Positions 31,782-39,412 of a stretch of 50,698 nucleotides of DNA are shown here, piece by piece. The stretch comes from Acidobacteriaceae bacterium (GTDB taxonomy: Bacteria > Acidobacteriota > Terriglobia > Terriglobales > Acidobacteriaceae). Where the stretch lies: contig PLGG01000088.1 of assembly GCA_003138515.1 (NCBI GenBank), forward strand, positions 1 to 50,698. Direction: 5' to 3'. Each line of letters starts with the position of its first letter. The stretch's first letter is position 1. The translations under genes were made by a program, and so were the position numbers. The notes beneath the pieces were generated by a model. That model saw only the letters and a program-made list of their open reading frames with translations. It searched no databases and was not told where the DNA came from.

Positions 31782-33050
31782 TTATCTCCGATTGGCAATC
31801 CTCTCCTTCTCCGCTAGCATCGTCCGGCGAGCGCGCACCAGGCGGCCCTTTGCGGCGGCGCTATTCTCCTCGATTTGCCAGGCCCGTTTATAGTTCGCCG
31901 CTGCTGCCGCGTAATTGCCCTTGTGCATCTGTTGGTTGGCCAAATCGAAATAACTCTGCGCGGAACGTGCCATAGCTCCACGGGACCCAGGCGCCAAGGT
32001 CATTCGGCGAGTCGATGTCGACGCCGGAACCCTGGAGAACGCCGCAGCATGCGACCCTCCGCTTGACCTGGACGCGACACGCGCAGTAGCTCCGTGAGAT
32101 GCACGTTCCGGTGTCGTCATCCGGTGCGTCGTAGTGATCGGCGATGCTACCTTCCCCGCTGGCGGCTTGACCGCAGCGTCCGGGGCGTCGCCGGCCTGAG
32201 GAGTCGCTTCAGGCACGGTGGCGGGATCCTCGGCGACGGGAGTTGGTCCGGGCGCAGAAGGAGAATCGGGCGAGTTGAGCTGCGGGGGCGAACTGTGCGC
32301 CTGGGAGCCAGGTACGGCCCCGATTCGATGGAATGCAAGGATGATACACACGCACAGCGACAGCGCGCCGATCGCAGCTGCGAACCTGAGAATTACAATT
32401 CTCGACACCTGAGGTCGAGACGCTGCCGGCCTGGACGCTGCGAGATTCGACGATGGAAGTCTCAACCAAGGGAACATCGGCGCAAAAGAACGGTCCAGAG
32501 CATTGCTGGGCGCAAATTCCGCACGATCTATTCCAGTGCCTTCCTCTTCTGCTTCTTCCTTTTTCACGGCCGGCGGCACATCGGCCTCGACGGCAGGCGC
32601 AGCTGCGATCGGAATTACCGTCGGCGCGACATACTGTCCGGCCGTTTGTTCAGGCAGCTTCGCTTTCACCGCGGGCGAAGCGGCCGTTTTCGCGGCCAGT
32701 GTAGCGGCGATCTCGATCACCGGAGGCACAAAGTTCTCAACTACGCCGATCTGCAGCAATGGCTCGTATTCATCCGAAATCACCGCCGCGTGCTGGCGAA
32801 AAAGATTGTTGATGAGCGCAGTTTGGCGCGGGTTCAACAAGGGAAGCGAGAGCTGTCGAAAGTTGCGGAAGGTCCAAAGCAGATAAACGCGTTGCCAAAA
32901 GGAGGGTTCAACGGCAACTAATCCTTGCTCCGTTTGGAGCAGCAAGAAGCCAGATTCAAGCTTGTTCAGAAGCACAAAGCTCCCCCGTGACACAGGATGC
33001 AGCTTGCGTGACACAGGCGTCCAATCGCAACCTACAGATGACAGACCCAC
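31782..33050 (-). CDS. Single-pass membrane protein with C-terminal TPR-like segment, unknown
   Basis: I do not recognise a family. The N-terminal cytoplasmic part of about 130 residues has SFWQRVYLLWTFRNFRQLSLPLLNPRQTALINNLF. An Ala/Pro/Glu-rich linker follows, then a transmembrane helix near 228-248 (LRFAAAIGALSLCVCIILAF), a long Pro/Ser/Ala-rich segment, and a final helical stretch SAQSYFDLANQQMHKGNYAAAAANYKRAWQIEEN that reads as one TPR. The start at 33050 is the only Met near the beginning; the true start could be a later non-ATG codon. A single gene with no obvious partner. Confidence 0.7.
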   Translation of the reverse strand: MGLSSVGCDWTPVSRKLHPVSRGSFVLLNKLESGFLLLQTEQGLVAVEPSFWQRVYLLWTFRNFRQLSLPLLNPRQTALINNLFRQHAAVISDEYEPLLQIGVVENFVPPVIEIAATLAAKTAASPAVKAKLPEQTAGQYVAPTVIPIAAAPAVEADVPPAVKKEEAEEEGTGIDRAEFAPSNALDRSFAPMFPWLRLPSSNLAASRPAASRPQVSRIVILRFAAAIGALSLCVCIILAFHRIGAVPGSQAHSSPPQLNSPDSPSAPGPTPVAEDPATVPEATPQAGDAPDAAVKPPAGKVASPITTTHRMTTPERASHGATARVASRSSGGSHAAAFSRVPASTSTRRMTLAPGSRGAMARSAQSYFDLANQQMHKGNYAAAAANYKRAWQIEENSAAAKGRLVRARRTMLAEKERIANRR

Positions 33051-33431
33051 TGATCACGATGGCCGAAGAGCCTTCGCAAGCGAGTTGCAAAAATTTTCAC
33101 TGCTGTGCCCTGCCGCATCCTACCGCCAGATCGTTGAAAACGGCCAAGGGGGGAATTGGCATCGCTTTCGAACGCCCAAATCGGATTTCCCGACTTAGAC
33201 CCCGCATCCAGAGCAAAGTTGCGCTACGGGTTTCCGTGCCAAGTTTCGCTGTCGCTGGCATGCAGGCCGACGGCACCTGATCGAGGGCTGGGACCTTAAC
33301 TAGCCGCCGAACAGGCACTAACCCAGACCGCGATTGCGCCTGCCGGAAGCAGAAGGGTACAATCGCCACTCCAGAGGCTAAATCGGGCGCCCCAACCCTG
33401 GCCAATCTGTATCTGTATCGAGGAGAGGTCC
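33051..33431. other. Gene-free divergent spacer
   Basis: About 380 bases between divergent genes. A GAGGAGAGG ribosome-binding site ends it just before 33432. No clear promoter pair was identified. Confidence 0.4.
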
Positions 33432-33812
33432 ATGAACAGAATCATCCGCTTGTCGGGCGTGAGCCTTGCGCTCTCATCCGCGTTCCTTTGCGCTTCCTGC
33501 CACTCGGGATCGTCGTCGCCAGCTCCGAGCTCTTCAGCGGGACCGATCAACATGCTGTGCTATTCAAGCCCCACGACTCAGGTGGTGCGAATCAGTGCCG
33601 TCTTTCCGATTAAAACTCACGATGCAACCACGATGGTGGAGGAGCCCTGGTCCGCCGACTTCAGGCGCTATTTGGCGCAGTCGGGCAATGAGGGCGCCAT
33701 CAGCGTTACGTGCGACCAAGTGACCTCGACGGACGCCGAAAAAGAGAAGGCTGACGAATTGCGCAAACAGGGGCACACGGTGGTCGAGACGGGCTGGACC
33801 TACGCCAACTAG
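33432..33812 (+). CDS. Small exported (possibly lipo-) protein, unknown
   Basis: The 126-residue product has a signal peptide (MNRIIRLSGVSLALSSAFLC) ending ASC, which could be a non-standard lipobox. A Ser/Pro spacer follows. The mature part has ISAVFPIKTHD, a Cys in ISVTCDQV and a charged helix DAEKEKADELRKQGHTVVETGW. No family recognised. GAGGAGAGGTCC precedes the ATG, so the start is well supported. Confidence 0.7.
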   Translation: MNRIIRLSGVSLALSSAFLCASCHSGSSSPAPSSSAGPINMLCYSSPTTQVVRISAVFPIKTHDATTMVEEPWSADFRRYLAQSGNEGAISVTCDQVTSTDAEKEKADELRKQGHTVVETGWTYAN

Positions 33813-34013
33813 ACGCCGGCCGCGACTGCGGTGTTCCGGGACGCGGAGATCTTCCGCGAAAACTTCTCGAATGTATGTTGCTCTTCCTGGTTTGTCGCCT
33901 ACTCGGAATTCAATCATCGGTAGACGGCATCGAGGCGACTGGAACTCTCTGTGTCTGCCGACTTGCAAAAGAAGCAGAAGCGGGTCCCCGTTCGACTTCG
34001 CTCAGAGCGGGCT

Positions 34014-34051
34014 TTCGGCTTCGCTGAAAGACGCTTCGCTCAGGATGACCC
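34014..34051. repeat. 38-bp interspersed repeat, copy A (diverged)
   Basis: This is a variant of the 38-bp unit at 35349 and 35428, with the shared core CGCTTCGCTCAGGATGAC. It lies in the 33813-34175 spacer, which holds no other feature except the ribosome-binding site of the next gene. Confidence 0.65.
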
Positions 34052-34175
34052 CGCGCGGGTGGAGTGCGAGGTGGTGGTTCGGCGCGCAGATCGCATTCCG
34101 GTGAAACGTGATGTGTATCACTGATTGCAGCCATCGCCGGTTCGATACTTGGAGACCGTACTCAGGAGTCTGCCC

Positions 34176-34577
34176 GTGAATAGTTTCTGTGCGCGCATGT
34201 TCGGTCTCACCCTGTTGGTTTTTCTCTTTTCGGCTATTGCCGTGCAACCTGCCATTGCTCAGCAGGATCAAGCCACGCATGTGATGCATCGGCTGATTCC
34301 AGCCGGGGATACCTGTGCCACCTGCCACAAGGTGATTTATGACCAATGGAAAGCCAGCCCGCATGCCGCCAACGGTGTCGAATGCACTGTTTGCCATGGC
34401 GAGACAACAGCAAAGGACTTCGCGGGCAAGCCGGGGTTAAGCACATGCGACAGCTGTCACACCGATCAGGTGGCACAACTGAAGTCCGATCCATTCATGA
34501 ATGGCAAGACGTGTGTGAGCTGTCATCAAGCACACACCTTTGTGGAGCACAAGAAGGCGGCCCCGACAGGCAAGTAA
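34176..34577 (+). CDS. Exported tetraheme c-type cytochrome
   Basis: The 133-residue product has a signal peptide (FGLTLLVFLFSAIAVQPAIAQ) and four CxxCH heme motifs: CATCH, CTVCH, CDSCH and CVSCH. Several additional His are candidate distal ligands. The layout fits the small periplasmic cytochromes of the NrfB/NapC-associated class that carry electrons to terminal reductases. No reductase or quinol oxidase gene is adjacent. I chose GTG 34176 with AGGAG 7 bases upstream; an ATG at 34125 is in frame but lacks a site. Confidence 0.88.
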   Translation: MNSFCARMFGLTLLVFLFSAIAVQPAIAQQDQATHVMHRLIPAGDTCATCHKVIYDQWKASPHAANGVECTVCHGETTAKDFAGKPGLSTCDSCHTDQVAQLKSDPFMNGKTCVSCHQAHTFVEHKKAAPTGK

Positions 34578-34719
34578 TAACAATTTCCAGGGGTGGCATT
34601 CTCGAACTGCTGGCCAGTCGATCCGCGCGCGCCGCCCGGTCGCCCCAAGAAACAGGATCGGCTTCATAAGGACCCCGATTGCGCGCTGAGGGTAATGGGC
34701 GATGAGGGTCGCGCGGGGG

Positions 34720-35082
34720 CTACCTGTAGGCCTGCTCATCGGCCCAGTCGCCAATAACCGGGAGTTTGACGCGCCTGCCATTCCACGCACCGATGACACA
34801 CCAAAGCCATGTGAGGAAAACAAGCAGCGCGACCAGACACATAAGACCCATCAAAACACGAGGCCCAAGGAACGCCGTGTACCGCAGGACAAAGAACAGG
34901 ACGTATCCAAAGACAATTGCGTAAACGTTGAATACGAGCGACTGCCAGGCGTGGAATCGCACAAAGGGCCGCTTGTTGTAGCGCCTGATGGCCAGAAAGA
35001 AGACTGCCAGGACGGGGGTGAAGTAGGCGAGTGCGCCAATGGAATTGTCAGAGAGGCCGGTTTTGGGGGAAGTGGGTTTCAT
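34720..35082 (-). CDS. DUF4870/Tic20-like membrane protein
   Basis: The 120-residue inner-membrane protein has three to four hydrophobic segments. NSIGALAYFTPVLAVFFLAI is followed by RPFVRFHAWQSLVFNVYAIVFGYVLFFVL, the pattern of DUF4870/Tic20-like proteins in which R-F-H-A-x-Q is conserved. The C-terminal segment LVALLVFLTWLWCVIGAWNGRRVKLPVIG completes it. The start at 35082 (MKPTSPKTG) follows AAGGCAGAG. A longer start at 35130 is possible. Function unknown. Confidence 0.82.
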   Translation of the reverse strand: MKPTSPKTGLSDNSIGALAYFTPVLAVFFLAIRRYNKRPFVRFHAWQSLVFNVYAIVFGYVLFFVLRYTAFLGPRVLMGLMCLVALLVFLTWLWCVIGAWNGRRVKLPVIGDWADEQAYR

Positions 35083-35348
35083 CTCTGCCTTTCGGAACCT
35101 GGGACGAGTTACCGGTATTAAGTCAAACACACTGGCCCGATTTCATGAATTCTTTCGATCGCAAGAGCCGGATGAACCGGGACGGCCCGTTTGGCGAACA
35201 GCTACAGATTATATGAAATGAGAGAGAAAGAAGGGTGGTACACGCCGGAGCGGTTGGCGTGAGCGAGGTTCGTGGTGATCGACGCATCCCGAGAGGCAGG
35301 TCCCCGTTCGACTCCGATCGCTTACGCGATCTTCGCTCAGGGCAGGCT

Positions 35349-35386
35349 TTCGGCTCCGCTGAAAAGCGCTTCGCTCAGGATGACAC
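35349..35386. repeat. 38-bp interspersed repeat, copy B
   Basis: Identical to copy C at 35428 over 38 bases (starts TTCGGCTCCGCTGAAAAG, ends CAGGATGACAC). It contains AAGCGCTT and the partial palindrome AGCG..CGCT. Confidence 0.8.
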
Positions 35387-35427
35387 TGCGTGGGCGGGTG
35401 CAGACCGCGAAAGGCACAAGCAGGTCC

Positions 35428-35465
35428 TTCGGCTCCGCTGAAAAGCGCTTCGCTCAGGATGACAC
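35428..35465. repeat. 38-bp interspersed repeat, copy C
   Basis: An exact direct repeat of copy B, 79 bases further on, ending 26 bases before the 3' end of the AbiEi-like gene. Confidence 0.8.
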
Positions 35466-35490
35466 AGCGCGGTCGGGTGGGCTGCGGGCG

Positions 35491-36039
35491 TCAGGCGGAG
35501 AATGCGGCTTCCGCGTGCTTTCGGAAATAATTGGGCAAGCCCTTGCGGAAATTCGAGCTGATGGCGGAGCCGGCGGGTGACGCGTGGAGTGCGGCGGACG
35601 GCTGACTGGCAGCATCGCGGGGATGCGAATGCATGCCGATGAAGACCTCGTCCACACTGAGGCGGGCGTTGCCTTCGAGATCGAGAAAGCCGACGCGGCT
35701 CTGCTTGCAGATGGCCTGCGCTTCAGGCGAAAGATAGGGCGCGATGACAACCGGCGTGGTATCGGAGTCAAGAGACGCAGAGTCGCTTTGCCACTCGTGC
35801 AGCAACTTGCGTAGACGACCCGGTTCTCCATCGGGATTCACTTCGCAGGCCAGAATGTGGCAGCGACCGAAGACCTCAATGTGCGCCAAGATGGCGGCAA
35901 AGCGAGCGCGAGGCGGCGACACGCGTTCGAGGTCCCTGATCTTGATGGCGGAAACTCGACCGAGGAGCCCCGCCAGAGCTTCGGCGGCGCGCGTCTCGAT
36001 GTCAGTCGACACTATGCCCGTGTTCATGAGGATCTCCAT
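35491..36039 (-). CDS. PDDEXK/AbiEi-like protein
   Basis: The 182-residue product resembles the N-terminal nuclease-fold part of AbiEi-family (type IV antitoxin-like) proteins. It has a helical start (TRAAEALAGLLGRVSAIKI), ILAHIEVFGRCHILACEV with a candidate catalytic Glu, TTPVVIAPYLSPEAQAICKQSRVGFLDLEGNARLSVDEVFIGM, and an Ala/Ser-rich tail. The usual C-terminal wHTH is missing, so it may be shortened; the 38-bp repeats begin right after its stop. Its start lies 38 bases inside the preceding gene's end. No toxin partner is recognised. Confidence 0.65.
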   Translation of the reverse strand: MEILMNTGIVSTDIETRAAEALAGLLGRVSAIKIRDLERVSPPRARFAAILAHIEVFGRCHILACEVNPDGEPGRLRKLLHEWQSDSASLDSDTTPVVIAPYLSPEAQAICKQSRVGFLDLEGNARLSVDEVFIGMHSHPRDAASQPSAALHASPAGSAISSNFRKGLPNYFRKHAEAAFSA

Positions 36040-36361
36040 TCTCGCTGAGCATCGATCCTGCCCCTTCCTTGCTCGCGGGGCTAAGGATGAAGGAGTTGGT
36101 CCCTGAAGGGATCAAGGCCATGCGGACCGGCAGATGCCCGTTTCCGTTCCGCTGCTTCGATTCCAGCCAGAGGCACAACCTGGGATCTTGAATCTCCGGC
36201 TGATCGTGCCAGAAATTGGGAGCGAGCCCGCATTCGATCAGAAGATGATCGAGCCGCAGTTCGATTTTCGTCATGCGCTTGGAAAAGTAGCGGCGCACGT
36301 TGCTGGGGCCGACGTAGAGCCCCGTGACACGGTGACCAATGCATTGTGAAGTGACGACCAT
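36002..36361 (-). CDS. Small conserved-looking protein, unknown
   Basis: From ATG 36361 the product has 119 residues, starting MVVTSQCIGHRVTGLYVGPSNVRRYF, then IELRLDHLLIECGLAPNFWHDQPEIQDPRLCLWLE and LALIPSG-like MALIPSGTNSF. It is soluble. I recall similar short proteins in this phylum but no function. The gene overlaps the AbiEi-like gene by 38 bases, so the two are probably translated from one mRNA. An in-frame extension to 36496 is possible but unsupported. Confidence 0.6.
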   Translation of the reverse strand: MVVTSQCIGHRVTGLYVGPSNVRRYFSKRMTKIELRLDHLLIECGLAPNFWHDQPEIQDPRLCLWLESKQRNGNGHLPVRMALIPSGTNSFILSPASKEGAGSMLSENGDPHEHGHSVD

Positions 36362-36861
36362 CGAGCTCCTCCGCCCGGTCCAGTGCCAGTTGAATCCGCT
36401 TTCGAAGGGAAACCTACACCTCAGGCTTCCCAAAGGATCCGCTTGTTGCAGCACGAACCAGTGAAGAACCCGGTGTGACGGGTGGGCCAACTGCACGGTG
36501 CAGCATCAGCGGATGCTAAGTGACTTACTGATAGAGACTTGCTTCGATCTTAATCGGCGAGCAGACTCGAGGAGAGCTTGGTACCACGGCGCAACGAACA
36601 GCGCACTCTGCGACGGCGCGAGGAACCGCCGATCGGGAAGGGAATTGATGGAAGGCCAGGATGAAATCCGACTTGCGCCGAGCGGCCACCCTGACCGCCT
36701 GCGTCTCTTCCCTCACATTCTGTGGAAATCTTGTACCACTTTCGGATCATTGTCAATGGTGATTTGATGAATGCGGAGAAAAGATTGAGCAGTTGGCTGT
36801 GGAAAAGCTCGCGGGGCAGGGCGCTTGGCGGCGCCAGCAGATTTTGTTTGAGTCTCGACGA
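36362..36861. other. Gene-free stretch
   Basis: 500 bases with no supported gene. It is where a permease would be expected after the ABC ATPase; no reading frame with membrane segments is present on either strand. Confidence 0.5.
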
Positions 36862-37623
36862 TTAACGGGCTCTCGAAGATGGCTCGTCGGAGAATATCTG
36901 GCCGTCGCGGATGTGGACGACGCGGTGAGCGAACTGCGCGATATCGGCCTCGTGGGTGACGAGGACAATGGTGTTGCCGCGAGCGTGAAGCTGGTCGAAG
37001 AGGGCCATGATCTCGAGGCCGGTCTTGGAGTCGAGGTTGCCGGTGGGCTCATCGGCGAGGATGATCGACGGGTTGTTGACCAGTGCGCGGGCAACGGCGA
37101 CGCGCTGGCGCTGTCCGCCGGAAAGCTCGTTCGGCTTGTGCATCATGCGCGATTCCAGGCCCACATCGGCGAGGGTCTTGCGGGCGCGCGTCAGGCGTTC
37201 CGCGGCCGGGGTGCCGTTGTAGATGAGGGGCAACTCCACGTTGTGCAGCGAGGTTGCGCGGGCAAGAAGGTTGAAGGTCTGGAAGACGAAGCCAATCTCC
37301 TTGTTGCGAATGCGCGCGAGCTGGTCGTCGTCAAGATCGCTGACCAACTGGCCGTTGAGCCAGTAGCGGCCCTTAGAGGGCGTGTCGAGGCAGCCAATCA
37401 GGTTCATCAATGTGGACTTGCCGGAGCCGGAAGGGCCCATGATGGCCACATACTCGTTGTGGCGAATGCGCAGTGAGACTCCGCGCAGAGCCTGGACCTG
37501 CTGCTCCGAGCCCATATCGTAGGTGCGCCAAAGATCTTCGACGACAATGACGTCGTTCGCATTGACGACCGTTGTCTGCGGTAGTTCTTCGATGCCGATG
37601 CCGTTCAAAGCCATCTGAGACAC
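36862..37623 (-). CDS. ABC transporter ATP-binding protein (MacB/LolD type)
   Basis: The 253-residue ATPase has Walker [10 protein letters not shown] near residue 64, a Q-loop in [11 protein letters not shown], the signature [15 protein letters not shown], Walker [13 protein letters not shown] and the H-loop VTHEADIA. MacB/LolD-type ATPases power mechanotransmission exporters in the inner membrane. The 30-residue N-terminal extension is unusual; the real start may be MALNGIG three codons in. It follows the membrane fusion gene by 37 bases. A permease is missing downstream, so the partner must be encoded elsewhere. Confidence 0.93.
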   Translation of the reverse strand: MSQMALNGIGIEELPQTTVVNANDVIVVEDLWRTYDMGSEQQVQALRGVSLRIRHNEYVAIMGPSGSGKSTLMNLIGCLDTPSKGRYWLNGQLVSDLDDDQLARIRNKEIGFVFQTFNLLARATSLHNVELPLIYNGTPAAERLTRARKTLADVGLESRMMHKPNELSGGQRQRVAVARALVNNPSIILADEPTGNLDSKTGLEIMALFDQLHARGNTIVLVTHEADIAQFAHRVVHIRDGQIFSDEPSSRAR

Positions 37624-37660
37624 ACCCTCTCTTAAAATTCAACTGCCGTGCGCCGGCCGA

Positions 37661-39034
37661 TCAACTCGAGCTGCCGGTGGAAATCGATGGTACGGACTTG
37701 TCGCGCTTGAGCAATGCCCCACCTTTAAGGTCACGCAGAGTTTTGTAGGGGCCGGTCACGATTTCCTCGCCGTCGTTCAGACCGGAGAGCACTTCGATGT
37801 CGGTCGCCCCGGTGATGCCCGTCGTGACTGGTACGAACTTGGCGCGCAGCCTGCCGTGCGGGTCCTTCTGCATGACGAAGACGCCCTGAACCGGATTGGA
37901 TTTGGTAGTGTTGGAAGCCGCCTGAACGCCGCCACCGGGCTTGCTATTGTCTTTGGCCGGATCGTACATGGTCAACGCCTGGATGGGCAGGGCCAGCACA
38001 TTGGTCTTGTGCGCAGTAGTGATCTTGGCGGTGCAGGAGAGCCCGGGACGAAGATCGTCGGACGGATTGTCGAGAGTAACCACGACCTTGAAGTCTTTGG
38101 CTTCTTCGGTGCCGGTGGTGGACTGCGAAGTAGCGACGCCGGTGGAGCGCAACAGAGCCTGATCGCCAACCAGTGTGACGTGCCCCTTGAACACCTTGTT
38201 AGGCAGGGCATCGACCGTGATTTCGGCGGTCTGGCCGAGCCGCACGTTCACGATGTCCGTCTCGTCCACCTTGACCTCGGCGGTGACGACGCTCATGTCG
38301 GCGATGGTCATCAATGTCGAGCCCTCGGTGTTCTGGATGCCCTCGACAACGGTTTCGCCTTCGCGGACAGGCTCGTTGGTCACGACGCCATCGAACGGCG
38401 CAACCGAAATGGTGCGATTCAACAGATCCTGATTCGCGCGCAGGGTGGCCTTCTGGGTCTGCATGTGGCCGCGCGCCGAGTCGGTGTTGGCTTTGGCCTG
38501 GTTTAGTTGGGCGACGGCCTGGGCCACTGTAGCGACATCGAGGTCGTAGGCGGCTTTCTTGGCATCGAAGTCCTGTTTGGCCATAATGCCGGCCTTGTAG
38601 AGCGCCTGCGCGCGATCCCAGTCGAGCTTTTTCTGCTCGAGGTCGGCCTCCGCGTGGTCGACGTTGGCCTGCGCCGTTTTTTCCGCGGCAACGTAGGAGA
38701 GGATGTCGGTGCCCGCGGCCGAGATGGCGGCCTGCTGACCGTTCACGCTTGCTTCCTGCTGGACGTTTTCAATTGTGGCAACGACCTCGCCCTTAGTGAC
38801 TTTGTCGCCTTCCTTTACGTAGAGGTGCGTGACGCGGCCCATGGCTGTTGCGCCGACATTCACATAGTTTGTGGGCTTGATCTGTCCAGTCCCGCTGATG
38901 ACGGTCGACAGATCCTCCCGCGTCAGGGTCGCGGTATAAACCTTGGTATAGCCGGACTGCTGCCTGATCACCATGAAAGCGACGAGGCCGGCAGCAACGA
39001 GCACAGCAAGAGCGATAAGAAGGACTTTCTTCAT
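37661..39034 (-). CDS. Periplasmic adaptor (membrane fusion protein, MacA/HlyD type)
   Basis: The 457-residue product has an N-terminal membrane anchor (MKKVLLIALAVLVAAGLVAFMV) and a first beta-barrel/lipoyl half (VNVGATAMGRVTHLYVKEGDKVTKGEVVATI). A long coiled-coil hairpin follows, about 95-215, rich in A, Q, E and K. The second lipoyl half (ISVAPFDGVVTNEPVREGETVVEG) and beta-barrel domains come next, with a C-terminal domain. Such proteins bridge an inner-membrane exporter and an outer-membrane channel. The start at 39034 begins the anchor. It is first in a two-gene operon with the ATPase and has a good promoter upstream. Confidence 0.93.
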   Translation of the reverse strand: MKKVLLIALAVLVAAGLVAFMVIRQQSGYTKVYTATLTREDLSTVISGTGQIKPTNYVNVGATAMGRVTHLYVKEGDKVTKGEVVATIENVQQEASVNGQQAAISAAGTDILSYVAAEKTAQANVDHAEADLEQKKLDWDRAQALYKAGIMAKQDFDAKKAAYDLDVATVAQAVAQLNQAKANTDSARGHMQTQKATLRANQDLLNRTISVAPFDGVVTNEPVREGETVVEGIQNTEGSTLMTIADMSVVTAEVKVDETDIVNVRLGQTAEITVDALPNKVFKGHVTLVGDQALLRSTGVATSQSTTGTEEAKDFKVVVTLDNPSDDLRPGLSCTAKITTAHKTNVLALPIQALTMYDPAKDNSKPGGGVQAASNTTKSNPVQGVFVMQKDPHGRLRAKFVPVTTGITGATDIEVLSGLNDGEEIVTGPYKTLRDLKGGALLKRDKSVPSISTGSSS

Positions 39035-39063
39035 GAGTGCATCGAATCCTTGTTTTTTTCTAC

Positions 39064-39091
39064 ATTCTAGTGTACGCGACGGAACGTCCAA
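39064..39091 (-). promoter_or_regulatory. Promoter of the MFP-ABC operon
   Basis: On the minus strand TTGGAC (39091-39086) and TAGAAT (39069-39064) are spaced 16 bases apart, 30 bases before the ATG at 39034. Confidence 0.6.
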
Positions 39092-39356
39092 AGGTTCCCA
39101 AGCGGCTGAGGTCCGTGCCCGGCTGGAAAAGCTTCTTGGTTGCTGCGAGTAGCGGTGAAACACCGCATATGAGGATGTCTCTTTGCTCAGGTGATCGAAC
39201 CGCGAGAGAAACAAGACTGAGATTTGGACGGCAGAGAGCCGCTCCAGCGAGCCGCGCGGCCACCGAATCCTATAAATCCCAGTTCCCGTGCGCCGCTGAA
39301 CCGGTGACATTAAAGTCTTTGAAGCGTCCAATCGGTGCACGAGTGCGCACTCAACC

Positions 39357-39385
39357 TTGCCCGGCGGTTAAAGTAGCTGTAAAAT
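39357..39385 (+). promoter_or_regulatory. Promoter of the GWxTD gene
   Basis: TTGCCC (39357-39362) and TAAAAT (39380-39385) have a 17-base spacer, with the start codon 28 bases downstream at 39413. Confidence 0.55.
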
Positions 39386-39412
39386 GAAGAGATTGCAGGA
39401 GTATCGAAGGCA

